A DNA stretch of 64,000 bases from Bryobacter sp. (GTDB taxonomy: Bacteria > Acidobacteriota > Terriglobia > Bryobacterales > Bryobacteraceae): contig JALHNH010000023.1 in assembly GCA_022843625.1 (NCBI GenBank), forward strand, positions 1-64,000, written 5' to 3'. The notes under the pieces were generated by a model, which was not told the DNA's origin, made no database searches, and was given only the letters and a program-made list of their open reading frames with translations. This document shows, in pieces, positions 24,522-33,729 of this stretch. Both the position numbers and the translations under genes were made by a program. Position 1 is the first letter of the stretch. Every line of letters starts with the position of its first letter.

Positions 24522-26420
24522 TTAGTTTAACTGTTCTGAGACAGCTTCCCACTCAAGCATCAACTCATCGATGGCTTCGCGCTCTTTTGCGGCTTCGCTT
24601 GCGATGCGTTGGCTCTCATCGGCGCTGACGTAGTTGCTAAGGTCGGCCTCATAGCTGGCGACGGCGGCTTCGCGTTTGGCGATCTCGGCTTCGACGGCGA
24701 CGAGGCGGTCTTCGAGCTGTTTCACCTTCATCGGGTTCAGACGTTTGGCCGACTGGGGCTTGTCTTCGACAACGGTTTGCTTCTCAACGACGGCGACGAC
24801 TTCAGGCACTTCTATTTGTTTGGATTTGGCCCTCAAGTATTCTTCGTAATTGCCCGGGTAAACAGTGACTGTGCCGCCGCCAACTTCGAAAACCTTCTTC
24901 GCCAGTTCGTCGATGAAGTAGCGGTCGTGACTGACGAAGACGACGGTGCCTTCGTAGTTTTTAAGTGCTTCGAGGAGGACGTCTTTGGCTCGCATGTCGA
25001 GGTGGTTGGTGGGCTCATCGAGGAGGACAAAGTTGGAGGGCTGAGTGAGGAGTTTGCACAGGGCGTAGCGATTGCGCTCGCCGCCGCTCAGGACGCCGAT
25101 CTTTTTGAAGACGTCTTCTTCGCGAAAGAGAAAGCAGCCGAGGAGGCCTCGCAGCTCTGTTGCGGTTGCCTTGGGGGCAGTAGCGCAGAGGTCGTCGAGG
25201 ATTTCTGATTCGGGGTCGAGGGCCTTGTACTGGTCTTGGGCGAAGTAGTCGAATTCGACGTTGTGGCCCAGCTTGTACTCGCCGGAAGTGAGGCCTTCCA
25301 GGCCGGTGAGCAGCTTGATCAATGTCGACTTGCCTGCCCCGTTGTGGCCGACGAGGGCGATGCGATCGCCTCGTTCGATGTTGAAACTTGCGTTATCGAA
25401 AACTTTCTTTGTGCCGTAGCTTTTGGCTACGTCTTTGAACTCGGCGACTATACGGCCACTGGCCTTGGGAGTGGGGAACTTGAAGTGGATGATCGGCTCT
25501 TCTTCAGGGATCTCGATGATCTCCATCTTGTCGAGCTCTTTGAGGCGGGATTGGGCCTGCTTGGCTTTGGTGGCCTTGGCGCGGAAGCGATCGACGAAGG
25601 CTTCGATCTGAGCGACGCGGTCCTGCTGGTTGCGCTGGGCGGCCCGCATCTGTTCGAGCCGCTCGTCCTTCTGGCGCTGGTAGTGGGTGAAGTTGCCGGC
25701 GAAAATGGTGACCTTCTTGTTCCAGACTTCGACGATCTTGGAGACGGTGACATCGAGGAAGTAGCGGTCGTGGGAGATCAGGATGAAGGCGTTGGGGTAG
25801 TTGTGCAGATAGTCTTCGAGCCAGTTGCGGGCTTCGAGGTCAAGGTGATTGGTGGGTTCGTCGAGTAGTAGCGCTTCGGGCTGCTCCAGAAGGAGTTTAG
25901 CAAGGGCAATTCTCATTTGCCAGCCGCCGGAGAATTCCTCGCAGGGCTTGCCCCAGTCGTCTTTATCGAAGCCGAGGCCGGTGAGGATCGAGCCTACCTG
26001 CATGTCGATGGTGTAGCCTTCTTTGGCGCGGAACTCGTTATCGAGACGGGAGAATTTGTCGGCTGCTGCTGCGTATGCAGCGCTCTCGTGATCGAGATCG
26101 GACATGGATGAGAGTGTCTCTTCCATGTCGCGCTCCATCTGGCGGAGGTGCTCGAAGACACTGGCGCATTCGGCGAAGACACTGCGGCCTTCGAGCTTCA
26201 AGCCGTCTTGCGGCAGGTAGCCAAGGCGCATGTTGCGCATGCGGGATATGTCGCCGCTATCGACCTGTTCGAGATCGGCGATGATCTTGAGGAGGGTGGA
26301 TTTGCCAGTGCCGTTTGCGCCGACCAGGCCGATGCGGTCTTTGGGACCAATCAGCCAGTTGACATCATCAAATAGAACCTTCGGGCCGAACCGCTTGCCC
26401 GCATTGCTGAATTGGATCAT
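24522..26420 (-). CDS. ABC-F family ATP-binding protein
   Basis: The 632-residue protein has two ATPase domains with no membrane part, the hallmark of ABC-F translation factors that act at the ribosomal E site. Walker A motifs are GANGTGKST and GHNGAGKST; signatures are EEFSGGWQMR and LSGGERNRY; Walker B segments LLLDEPTNHLD occur twice. The linker between domains (about residues 245-320) is charged. The C-terminus (from about 560) is a coiled coil, as in Uup-like members. Its ATG overlaps the deacylase stop by one base. Which ABC-F subtype it is cannot be settled here. Confidence 0.92.
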   Translation of the reverse strand: MIQFSNAGKRFGPKVLFDDVNWLIGPKDRIGLVGANGTGKSTLLKIIADLEQVDSGDISRMRNMRLGYLPQDGLKLEGRSVFAECASVFEHLRQMERDMEETLSSMSDLDHESAAYAAAADKFSRLDNEFRAKEGYTIDMQVGSILTGLGFDKDDWGKPCEEFSGGWQMRIALAKLLLEQPEALLLDEPTNHLDLEARNWLEDYLHNYPNAFILISHDRYFLDVTVSKIVEVWNKKVTIFAGNFTHYQRQKDERLEQMRAAQRNQQDRVAQIEAFVDRFRAKATKAKQAQSRLKELDKMEIIEIPEEEPIIHFKFPTPKASGRIVAEFKDVAKSYGTKKVFDNASFNIERGDRIALVGHNGAGKSTLIKLLTGLEGLTSGEYKLGHNVEFDYFAQDQYKALDPESEILDDLCATAPKATATELRGLLGCFLFREEDVFKKIGVLSGGERNRYALCKLLTQPSNFVLLDEPTNHLDMRAKDVLLEALKNYEGTVVFVSHDRYFIDELAKKVFEVGGGTVTVYPGNYEEYLRAKSKQIEVPEVVAVVEKQTVVEDKPQSAKRLNPMKVKQLEDRLVAVEAEIAKREAAVASYEADLSNYVSADESQRIASEAAKEREAIDELMLEWEAVSEQLN

Positions 26421-27976
26421 TACTGCCTGAGGATTACCTGTCCGCCGCGCTCTGGCGTCAATTTGCCAGTTTCGACTGCGACCTTGCCGTTCACCACCAC
26501 GTAGTCGAAACCGCTGGAATACTGGTGTGGATTTTCGAAGTTTGCGTTGTCGCGGACGCGTTCCGGATCGAAGATTACGAGATCGGCGGCGAAGCCTTCA
26601 CGGACGAGGCCGCGGTCTTTGAAGGCGAAGATCTGGGCCGGGAGGGAAGTCATTTTGCGGACGGCGTCTTCGAGAGTGAGAGTCTTTTTGAGCCGGACGT
26701 ACTCGTTGATGACACGGGCGTTGGTGCCGTAGCTGCGGGGGTGAGGACGGCCTGCGCCGAACTCGCGGACGCCGCCATCGCTGGCAATAGCCGTATTGCG
26801 GTAGCGCATAATATTGTCCACGTCTTCTTCACTCATCGCTTTGGTGACGACGCTTACGCCGCCTTTTTCCATCAGTTCCAGGACAGTCTCTACGTCTGCT
26901 TCGTGACTGGTGGGCCGGCCGCGGAGGGCCGAGATCTGACGCAGGTTCTTGCCTTCGTATTTGGGCTCGAAGCTGCAACTGGCAACGCTGGTGTACTCGA
27001 AATCGTTGTAGCCACGTTTGCTGTTGGAGGCGAGGACTTCGTTGAAGATCTTCTTGCGCGTGGCGGGATCTTTGAGCCGCTCGACCAGCTTGGAGTGGCC
27101 GCCAGCCAATGCCCAGGTGGGGAGTGTAGTGCCGAGGCCGGTGGAGTAGGCGATATACGGGTATTGATCGACGGTGATTTCGACGCCCCTGGCGCGGTAG
27201 TCTTCGAGCAGGTCGATCATCTTCTGGGTGTTGCCCCAGTAGGCTTTGGTGTCCTGTTTGAGGTGCGAGATCTGGACACGCACGCCAGCGAGGCGGCCGA
27301 CTTCAGCAGCTTCGCGCATGGCGTCGAGGACTTGCGAGCCTTCGTCACGCATGTGAGAGGTGTAGATGCCGCCGTACTTGCCGGCTACTTTGGCCAGTTC
27401 GACCAGTTCTTCGATCGGCGAGTAGGTGCCGGGGACGTATTCGAGGCCGGTGGAGAAGCCGACGGCACCAGCCTGCATGGCCTTGTCGACCATTGCCTTC
27501 ATGCGCTCGATCTCCTGGGGGGTGGCCTTGCGGTCCTCTGAGCCCATGACCTCGATTCGGATGGAATTGTGGCCGACCAGAGTAGCCACGTTGATGCCCG
27601 TCTTGAGCGCTTCGAGTTGATTGAAGAAAGCTTTGACATCGAGTTCAGAGCCACCACAGTTGCCAGTGACGATAGTAGTGACGCCGTCGCGGAGGAAGTT
27701 TTCAGATTGGGGGAACTTGACGAGGCCGGATTCGGAATGGGTGTGGACGTCGATGAAGCCCGGGGTGACGATCTTGCCTGCGGCGTCGATGGTGCGGGTG
27801 GCAGTCTTGCCAGTAAGGACGCCGATTTTGGCGATTTTGCCGGCGGTGATGCCGATTTCTGCACGGAACCAGGGGTTGCCACTGCCATCGATGATACGGG
27901 TGTTCCGAATGATGAGATCGTAGTCGGCAGCGAGGCAGCCGAGAGCCACCAAACAGAGAAGGAGAAGGCGCTTCAT
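26420..27976 (-). CDS. N-acyl-D-amino-acid deacylase / D-aminoacylase family amidohydrolase
   Basis: Zinc amidohydrolase that would release D-amino acids from N-acylated forms, possibly in peptidoglycan or peptide turnover. The 518 residues begin with a signal peptide (MKRLLLLCLVALGCLAAD, possibly a lipoprotein). Metal ligands appear as PGFIDVHTHSE, the cysteine in VTGNCGGSE, TSHMRDEG and QISHLK, followed by the late aspartate in IASDGGVREFG. It is 6 bases from accD and one base over the ABC-F start. The exact substrate is uncertain; dihydroorotase- and hydantoinase-like relatives look similar. Confidence 0.88.
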   Translation of the reverse strand: MKRLLLLCLVALGCLAADYDLIIRNTRIIDGSGNPWFRAEIGITAGKIAKIGVLTGKTATRTIDAAGKIVTPGFIDVHTHSESGLVKFPQSENFLRDGVTTIVTGNCGGSELDVKAFFNQLEALKTGINVATLVGHNSIRIEVMGSEDRKATPQEIERMKAMVDKAMQAGAVGFSTGLEYVPGTYSPIEELVELAKVAGKYGGIYTSHMRDEGSQVLDAMREAAEVGRLAGVRVQISHLKQDTKAYWGNTQKMIDLLEDYRARGVEITVDQYPYIAYSTGLGTTLPTWALAGGHSKLVERLKDPATRKKIFNEVLASNSKRGYNDFEYTSVASCSFEPKYEGKNLRQISALRGRPTSHEADVETVLELMEKGGVSVVTKAMSEEDVDNIMRYRNTAIASDGGVREFGAGRPHPRSYGTNARVINEYVRLKKTLTLEDAVRKMTSLPAQIFAFKDRGLVREGFAADLVIFDPERVRDNANFENPHQYSSGFDYVVVNGKVAVETGKLTPERGGQVILRQ

Positions 27977-27982
27977 ACGGAG

Positions 27983-28828
27983 CTAGTTTACGAAAAAGTC
28001 GAAGCTACGTGCCAGGTAGCTGCGTAATTCGTGACGTGGGACAACGGCATCGAGGAAGCCATGTGAGAGAAGGAACTCACTGCGCTGGAAGCCTTCCGGC
28101 AATTTCTGGCGGATGGTTTGTTCGATGACGCGAGGGCCGGCAAAACCGATGAGAGCACCGGGTTCGGCGATGTTGAGGTCACCAAGCATGGCGAAGGAAG
28201 CCGTGACGCCGCCGGTGGTGGGGTCTGTGAGGACGCTGATGTAGGGAATGCCCATTTCGTCGAGCCGCATGAGGGCTGAGGAGATCTTGGCCATCTGCAT
28301 CAGGCTTACTACACCTTCCTGCATGCGCGCGCCGCCGGTGGCACTGACGATAACCAATGGATTTTTTTCTGCCATGGAGCGCTCAACGGCGCGAGTGATT
28401 TTCTCCCCCATCACCGCGCCCATGCTTCCGCCGATGAACTTGAGTTCCATCGAGCAGGCATTGACGGTGTGGTTGCCAATTTTGCCCTGGCCGCAAAGGA
28501 TGGCATCTTTCATGCCGAGAGATTCCTGCATGCTGGCGAGACGGGCTTTGTAGGGTTTGGAATCGAAAAAGTTCATGGGGTCCGTGGAGGTGAGTTCGGC
28601 GTCGAACTCGGTCCACTGGCCTTCGAAGATGAGATCCATACGGTCTCGCGCATCAATGCGGAAGTGATAGCCGCACTTGGGGCAAACCCTGCGGTTGTCC
28701 TCAAGATCCTGACGGAAGATGATTTGCTTGCACCCATCGCATTTGACCCAGAGGCCTTCTGTGCGAACGGTACGGTCGCCATCGCTGGGTGTTTCCACTC
28801 CAGGCTTGTCGCGCTTGAACCAAGACAT
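27983..28828 (-). CDS. accD: Acetyl-CoA carboxylase carboxyltransferase subunit beta
   Basis: Moves the carboxyl group from biotin to acetyl-CoA, giving malonyl-CoA for fatty-acid synthesis. The 281 residues have the N-terminal four-cysteine zinc ribbon (CDGC and CPKC, about residues 33-55) and the carboxyltransferase core with GGSMGAVMGEKI, VSATGGARMQEG and TDPTTGGVTASFA. Length is normal. The partner accA is not in the window. It sits between rlmH (11 bases upstream) and the deacylase gene. Confidence 0.96.
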   Translation of the reverse strand: MSWFKRDKPGVETPSDGDRTVRTEGLWVKCDGCKQIIFRQDLEDNRRVCPKCGYHFRIDARDRMDLIFEGQWTEFDAELTSTDPMNFFDSKPYKARLASMQESLGMKDAILCGQGKIGNHTVNACSMELKFIGGSMGAVMGEKITRAVERSMAEKNPLVIVSATGGARMQEGVVSLMQMAKISSALMRLDEMGIPYISVLTDPTTGGVTASFAMLGDLNIAEPGALIGFAGPRVIEQTIRQKLPEGFQRSEFLLSHGFLDAVVPRHELRSYLARSFDFFVN

Positions 28829-28839
28829 GAACTACCAGT

Positions 28840-29259
28840 TTAGCGAGGATATGGGTGTCCGCGCAGGGTGGCGAAAGCGCGGTAGATTTGTTCGGCCAAC
28901 ATTGCACGGGCCAGCTCGTGGGGAAAGGTCATGGCAGAGAGGGACAGAAGCAGGTCAGCACGGGGCTTCCAGAGGGGTGGAAGGCCGTCGTGACCTCCAA
29001 TCAGAAAGACGACATCGCGGGCCAGGCGCTCGCCTTCGGAGACAAATTCGATGAAGCGGGCGGAATCCCAGGGCTTACCAGCGGGATCGAGAAAGACTTT
29101 TTGAGCCGCAGCATGGCGAGTGAAGATATCGTAGCGGTCTGGGTTGATTTCGCGCATAGCGACGGTAGCCCAGCGGCCGGTGCGTTTCAAGAATTCTTCG
29201 GCGATGGCATTGGAATGTTCATCGCGGGCTTTTCCGATGTAGAGAAGATCCAGTCGCAT
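28840..29259 (-). CDS. rlmH: 23S rRNA pseudouridine-1915 N3-methyltransferase RlmH
   Basis: SPOUT-fold enzyme that methylates pseudouridine 1915 in helix 69 of 23S rRNA. The 139 residues include LDPAGKPWDSARFIEF, the knot motif VVFLIGGHDGLPP, and SLSAMTFPHELARAMLAEQIYRA with the final GHPYPR. It is about 15 residues shorter than the E. coli protein. It starts 26 bases from the divergent FHA-GAF-PP2C gene and leads the long minus-strand gene series. Confidence 0.93.
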   Translation of the reverse strand: MRLDLLYIGKARDEHSNAIAEEFLKRTGRWATVAMREINPDRYDIFTRHAAAQKVFLDPAGKPWDSARFIEFVSEGERLARDVVFLIGGHDGLPPLWKPRADLLLSLSAMTFPHELARAMLAEQIYRAFATLRGHPYPR

Positions 29260-29272
29260 GGTCGATACTATT

Positions 29273-29285
29273 AATAATCCCGCAC
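29273..29285 (+). promoter_or_regulatory. Possible -10 box for a leaderless FHA-GAF-PP2C mRNA
   Basis: AATAAT at 29273-29278 matches TATAAT at five positions and ends 7 bases before the ATG at 29286. No -35 or Shine-Dalgarno is seen. The divergent gap is only 26 bases, so any promoter must lie here or inside rlmH. Confidence 0.3.
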
Positions 29286-30914
29286 ATGTCTATGGAACTT
29301 AGTATTCGCATGCAGGACGGTTCTACCAGAGCCGTTCCACTTCTCGAAAGCAGCATCGGCCTTGGCCGAGCAACAACCAATGAACTCTGTTATCCGGAGG
29401 ACTTTGGACTTTCTCGCCAGCATCTGGTTTTTGAGAAGATTGATGGCCAATGGATGATCCGGGATCTTGGCAGCAAAAACGGCACAGTCGTGAATGGCTT
29501 CCGGATTGTAGCCCCGACTCCACTCAGCAATGGCGATACGGTGCATGCCGGGCACTTGCAGATTACCTTTGGCGGCGCAATCCCCGAGGACGACACGATG
29601 AGCCAAACGGTGGTCTTCGTTGAGAAGGCGGATGTCGAATCGGCCCCAAGCAACACGGTTGTTTCGAGTTTGAATGACGTGAATCCGGTCCATTCGATGA
29701 GCAACGATCGTCATGCGGCGGCACTGGTAAAAGCCGGAAGAGAATTGGCCGGGCATCGACCGTTGAGTGAGTTGTTCCAATTGATTCTGGACCTGGCCGC
29801 GGAAGCAGTAGGCGGGTCGCGGGCAATCCTGATGACTATCGAGAAAGAAGAACTAGTCGCCAAGGCCGTTCGTGGTGAAGGCTTCCGAATCTCAAAGACG
29901 GTGCGCGACCAGGTGCTGGTGGAGAAGAATTCGTTGCTAGTTCGAGATACGGCGGCGGACGAAATCTTCAAGATGCAGGCAAGTATCGTGATGCAGCGTG
30001 TGCGCAGCTTTATGGCTGTGCCTCTGCAAACCAACGAGAAGGTGATTGGCCTGCTGTACATCGACATGCCGGACATCACACGAGAGTTTTCCAAAGAAGA
30101 CTTGAGCCTGCTGACGGTGATGGCGAATGTGGCGGCTATACGGATTGAGCATGCACGGCTGAATGAAGTGGAACAAGTAGAGCGGAGCATTTCAAAAGAG
30201 TTGTCTCAAGCAGGCGAAATCCAGCGGAACCTGTTGCCACGCAAAGCGCCTCAGATTCCTGGGATGGATATGGCTGGATACAATCTTCCCTGTCGTACGG
30301 TAGGTGGGGATTATTTCGATTTTTTCAATCTGTCTGACGGCAAGATTGCGGTGGTTGTGGGCGATGTGGCGGGCAAAGGGATGCCTGCGGCAATGCTGAT
30401 GTCGAGCTTGCAGGCCAGATTGCAGATTCTGGTTGAGACCGATGAGAACCCGGCCAGTATTGTGCAACGGCTCAACAAGAGCATTTCGGGGAACTGCCCG
30501 GATAATCGCTTCATTACGTTCTTTCTCGCGATCATCGACCCGGCCACGGGAGAGATCCGGTTCTGCAACGCGGGACACAATCCGCCGCTTCTGGTTCGGG
30601 CAAGCGGGGTTACGGAGAAGCTTGAGGGTGGCGGCATTATCCTCGGGATTCTTCCTATTGCCCAGTACACCGAGCACAAGAGCAATATTCAGGCCGGTGA
30701 CACGCTGGTTCTCTTTAGCGACGGCGTGAGCGAGGCGATGCCGAATGGGAGCGACGAAGATTTTGGCGAGATGCGAATTTCGATGGCGATTCTGAACCGG
30801 ACGAGTCAAACGTCGAACCAGATGATTGAAGGAGTGATCGAGGATTTGCAGGTTTGGTGTGCGGGGGCACCTTATGCCGACGATGTCACGCTTTTGATCG
30901 TCAAAAAGTTGTAG
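29286..30914 (+). CDS. FHA-GAF-PP2C (SpoIIE/RsbU-type) protein phosphatase
   Basis: Multi-domain signalling phosphatase of 542 residues. An FHA domain (about residues 5-95; GLGRATTNEL, SRQHLVFEK, SKNGTVVNG) binds phosphothreonine. A GAF domain spans about 150-295. A SpoIIE-type phosphatase domain follows (about 330-542) with VGGDYFDFF, VGDVAGKGMPAAM, FCNAGHNPPLL, LFSDGVSEAM and a final DDVTLLIV, all metal-site motifs. Such proteins usually dephosphorylate an anti-anti-sigma factor, but no such gene is near. It may read the output of the Ser/Thr kinases encoded elsewhere in the window; that is inference. Confidence 0.93.
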   Translation: MSMELSIRMQDGSTRAVPLLESSIGLGRATTNELCYPEDFGLSRQHLVFEKIDGQWMIRDLGSKNGTVVNGFRIVAPTPLSNGDTVHAGHLQITFGGAIPEDDTMSQTVVFVEKADVESAPSNTVVSSLNDVNPVHSMSNDRHAAALVKAGRELAGHRPLSELFQLILDLAAEAVGGSRAILMTIEKEELVAKAVRGEGFRISKTVRDQVLVEKNSLLVRDTAADEIFKMQASIVMQRVRSFMAVPLQTNEKVIGLLYIDMPDITREFSKEDLSLLTVMANVAAIRIEHARLNEVEQVERSISKELSQAGEIQRNLLPRKAPQIPGMDMAGYNLPCRTVGGDYFDFFNLSDGKIAVVVGDVAGKGMPAAMLMSSLQARLQILVETDENPASIVQRLNKSISGNCPDNRFITFFLAIIDPATGEIRFCNAGHNPPLLVRASGVTEKLEGGGIILGILPIAQYTEHKSNIQAGDTLVLFSDGVSEAMPNGSDEDFGEMRISMAILNRTSQTSNQMIEGVIEDLQVWCAGAPYADDVTLLIVKKL

Positions 30915-30936
30915 GATCGTTTAGGGGATTTAACTG

Positions 30937-31683
30937 ATGTACTCATACGGGGTGAGTGTTTTCTTTCCGGCGTACAACGACGCGCCGTCCTTGCCAGCTT
31001 TGATTGGCAAGACATTTGCTGTTCTCAGAAAGCATGTTGCCGATTTCGAAGTGATTGTGGTCAATGACGGAAGCCAGGACAATACAGCGGGGGTTTTAGC
31101 TGCGTTGCAACAGGAATTCGGGCCGCAGATGCGGATAGTGACACATGAGGTGAACCGGGGTTATGGAGGTGCGCTGAGGAGTGGCTTTCAAGCTGCAACC
31201 AAAGAGTTTGTCTTCTATACCGACGGTGATGGGCAGTACGATGTGGGCGAATTACCCAAGTTGCTTGAGCGCATGCGCTCGAATGTCAGCCTCGTCAACG
31301 GCTACAAGATTGAGCGGAACGACCCCTGGCACCGGATCTGGATCGGGAAGACTTACAACCAGTTTGCGCGTTTGCTATTTAGCGTGAACCTCCGGGATAT
31401 CGATTGCGACTTTCGACTCATTCGGAGAAGCCTGCTGGAGTTGATTCATCTGGAATCCACGTCTGGGACGATATGCGTGGAACTGGTACGCAAGCTGGAG
31501 TTGTGCGGCCTGGAGGTGGAGGAGGTTGGTGTGCACCACTATCCGCGTTTGCACGGCAAGAGTCAGTTCTTTCGGGTGAAGAGTCTCTTCACGACGCTAT
31601 TTCAGCTATGCAGGCTTTGGTGGTGGCTGCTGATCATGCCGCGCTTGGGACTTAAACGGGCTAGAGCGCACACCAATACCTAG
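30937..31683 (+). CDS. Family 2 glycosyltransferase, dolichol-phosphate-mannose-synthase-like
   Basis: The 248-residue GT-A enzyme starts with VSVFFPAYNDAPSLPALI and has VIVVNDGSQDNTA, GYGGALRSGF and the metal-binding YTDGDGQYDV. The C-terminus has a weak hydrophobic stretch (LWWWLLIMP). It probably transfers a sugar from a nucleotide donor to a polyprenyl phosphate or related lipid. The methyltransferase gene follows after 1 base, so they probably act in one pathway, perhaps surface glycan or glycolipid assembly. Confidence 0.9.
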   Translation: MYSYGVSVFFPAYNDAPSLPALIGKTFAVLRKHVADFEVIVVNDGSQDNTAGVLAALQQEFGPQMRIVTHEVNRGYGGALRSGFQAATKEFVFYTDGDGQYDVGELPKLLERMRSNVSLVNGYKIERNDPWHRIWIGKTYNQFARLLFSVNLRDIDCDFRLIRRSLLELIHLESTSGTICVELVRKLELCGLEVEEVGVHHYPRLHGKSQFFRVKSLFTTLFQLCRLWWWLLIMPRLGLKRARAHTNT

Positions 31684-31684
31684 T

Positions 31685-32431
31685 ATGAACCCAGCAGAAT
31701 TCCAGAACATTGCGAGAGCCGAAGACGAGATGTGGTGGTTTGCCGGGATGCGGAAGATCCTGGAGGCGTGGATTGGCAGATTGCCGGATGCGAAATTCGG
31801 GCGAGTGCTGGAAGGCGGTTGCGGGACTGGTTACACGTCGAATTGGCTAGCCGGACGCTACGGATGGCAGATGTTTCCGGTAGATCTGGACTTCGCCGGG
31901 TTGTCCTTTGGGACAGACAGTGGCGTGGCGAGGATGGTACAGAGCGACATCTCACGACTGCCTTATGAGGATGGGGCATTTGATGCGGTGGTGAGTCTGG
32001 ACGTGCTGGTGCATTTTCCGAGGGGAGATGAGGCGGCAGCGCTGAAGGAATTCTGGCGGGTGTTGAAGCCCGGCGGGAAGTTGATCCTCAGAGTTTCTGC
32101 ACTCGACACACTCAGAAGCCGGCACTCGATTTTTGCGCACGAGCGGCAGCGGTTTACCCGGCCAAGAATTGTTGAAGCAGTTCGTGGAGCCGGCTTTGAG
32201 GTGCTGGATGCTTCTTATGCAAATTCGTTGCTACTGCCTGTGGCGTGGTTCAAGTTCCGGGTATGGGAGGAGTTGACACAGCAGGAGCCTCAAAGTGGAG
32301 TTGAGGTGCCAAACTCGTGGCTGAATTCGCTGCTTTATGCACCTCTGGCGTTTGAAGGGTTTTGGCTGAGCAGGGGCGGTAGATTCGTTCTGGGACAAAG
32401 CATTCTAGTACTGGCAACGAAACCGTACTAA
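31685..32431 (+). CDS. Class I SAM-dependent methyltransferase
   Basis: The 248-residue protein has motif I as VLEGGCGTGYTSNWLA (residues about 40-55), motif II around QSDISRLPYEDGAFDAVVSLDVLVHF and the post-motif LKEFWRVLKPGGKLILRV. The core is that of the methyltransf-11 type. The C-terminal part may bind a large substrate. It lies one base after the glycosyltransferase stop. Substrate unknown. Confidence 0.9.
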   Translation: MNPAEFQNIARAEDEMWWFAGMRKILEAWIGRLPDAKFGRVLEGGCGTGYTSNWLAGRYGWQMFPVDLDFAGLSFGTDSGVARMVQSDISRLPYEDGAFDAVVSLDVLVHFPRGDEAAALKEFWRVLKPGGKLILRVSALDTLRSRHSIFAHERQRFTRPRIVEAVRGAGFEVLDASYANSLLLPVAWFKFRVWEELTQQEPQSGVEVPNSWLNSLLYAPLAFEGFWLSRGGRFVLGQSILVLATKPY

Positions 32432-32453
32432 GGTCTTTTGCTGGTAAAGACTT
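32431..32453 (+). other. Small hairpin before cpaB
   Basis: GTCTTT at 32433-32438 and AAAGAC at 32446-32451 form a 6-base stem with a 7-base loop, extendable by one wobble and one A-T pair. It lies just after the methyltransferase stop and about 50 bases before the cpaB ATG. No T-run follows, so it is more likely an mRNA stem than a terminator. Confidence 0.3.
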
Positions 32454-32502
32454 CAAGGGAATACGCCGATGGATGCCTTAGCGCATCGTGTGCGAAAACC
32501 TT

Positions 32503-33723
32503 ATGAAAAAGAATGTTGTTCCTCTTGTCGTAATTGCTTTAGTGGTTGCAGTGCTGTCCACCGGCATTTTTTATGGGTTGATTGTGAGTCGAATGGACGG
32601 CTCATCCACCAGTGCGACCAGTCTTCGCTTTGTGAGCGTAAAAGGCTTGGAAAAGGGGCAAGTGCTGAGAGCGTCGGACTTTCAACTGGTAGCAAGTGCT
32701 GACCCTGGAGTGCCGGTTCCAGCGCGTGCCGAAGATCTGGTGGGACGACGCACTCTCGACAAAATGGAGGCGGGGCAGATTTTGACCGAGGGCCTGTTGA
32801 GTCCGCTGAGCGAGCGCGGATTGACGACGGGGATCCCTGCCGGGATGCGAGCGGTTACACTACACATCTCCGACTCATCGAGCGTGATTCAGCTTCTGAA
32901 TTCTGGTGACCGTGTGGACATTCAAGCACTGATCAGCCGCCAGAAAAACGGTGAACCGGATGTGGAATTGAAGACGCTGCTGCAGAACGCGACGGTCTAC
33001 AACGTATCGAGCGATGCCAATCCGCAATTGCAGGGGCGGATGGTCCTAACCGTTCTGAGCAGTCCGCAGGATGCCGAGCGCCTGAGCGTTGCCGATGCCG
33101 GTGCGCGATTGCGAGTGGTTTTGCGCAACCAAAAAGATCAACAAATTATTCCGCTCGGATCGGCATCGTTGCTGAATCTTGGTGCAGCCCCAAAGCCACT
33201 AGTTACCAGTAATTTTGTACCGGGATCGCCGCAGGTTCGGGCTACGGGGCAGCCGGTTGAGATGGAAGTGAGTCTGATCGAAGTTTCCCCGGCGCAGATG
33301 GCCATGCTGGCACCTGGTATGCGGACTGATACCTTGAGCATTTCCAGCTCTTCGGCACAGCAAAGTCTCATGGCGAAGCTGGATGAGATACAGCCAGCGG
33401 TTCTGGCCAGATCGAGAATGGTAGCGGGCAAGCCGGGAGCATTTTCCTGGAAGGCCTCAGATCAGGTATCGATCCAGGTGTACATTGAACCGCAGGAAAA
33501 CTCCGCTGACGGTACTTCGCAATTGCGGATTCAACCCGAAATATCGGGAAGCACTTTCCGCCGCCTGGATTCCAGTATTCAAATGAGAAGGAATCAGGGT
33601 GCAATTGTCAGCGGCTTACTGTCGGCGGATCAAGTTGGGCAATTGCGCGAAAAGCTGACGCCAGGTGCCAGACCTGGCGGCGGAGAAGTACTGCTGATTA
33701 TCAACCCAGTGCAGAAGAAGTAG
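32503..33723 (+). CDS. cpaB: CpaB/RcpC pilus assembly protein with secretin-like C-terminal part
   Basis: Envelope component of a Flp/Tad-type pilus. The ATG at 32503 gives 406 residues: a membrane helix (about 6-28), a SAF-like part (RFVSVKGLEKGQVLRASDFQLV, about 40-100) and the RcpC domain (about 110-225; GMRAVTLHI, LLNSGDRVDIQALI). The final 175 residues are not part of usual CpaB. They have VEMEVSLIEVSPAQM, a G-rich beta region, LRIQPEIS and a last segment GAIVSGLLSADQV then GEVLLIINPV, which mimic the order of the secretin core. No separate cpaC is seen. The fusion is inference by pattern. Confidence 0.78.
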   Translation: MKKNVVPLVVIALVVAVLSTGIFYGLIVSRMDGSSTSATSLRFVSVKGLEKGQVLRASDFQLVASADPGVPVPARAEDLVGRRTLDKMEAGQILTEGLLSPLSERGLTTGIPAGMRAVTLHISDSSSVIQLLNSGDRVDIQALISRQKNGEPDVELKTLLQNATVYNVSSDANPQLQGRMVLTVLSSPQDAERLSVADAGARLRVVLRNQKDQQIIPLGSASLLNLGAAPKPLVTSNFVPGSPQVRATGQPVEMEVSLIEVSPAQMAMLAPGMRTDTLSISSSSAQQSLMAKLDEIQPAVLARSRMVAGKPGAFSWKASDQVSIQVYIEPQENSADGTSQLRIQPEISGSTFRRLDSSIQMRRNQGAIVSGLLSADQVGQLREKLTPGARPGGGEVLLIINPVQKK

Positions 33724-33729
33724 CCCCTC

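Noticed and set aside
24609..25868. Long open frames antisense to the ABC-F gene
   Set aside because: They come from the biased codon use of the real gene and show no own features.
26525..27541. 338-codon open frame antisense to the D-aminoacylase-like gene
   Set aside because: It mirrors a well-supported gene that has all metal ligands; the frame is a by-product.
32431..32453. Hairpin as a terminator between methyltransferase and cpaB
   Set aside because: The stem is short and no T-run follows it.
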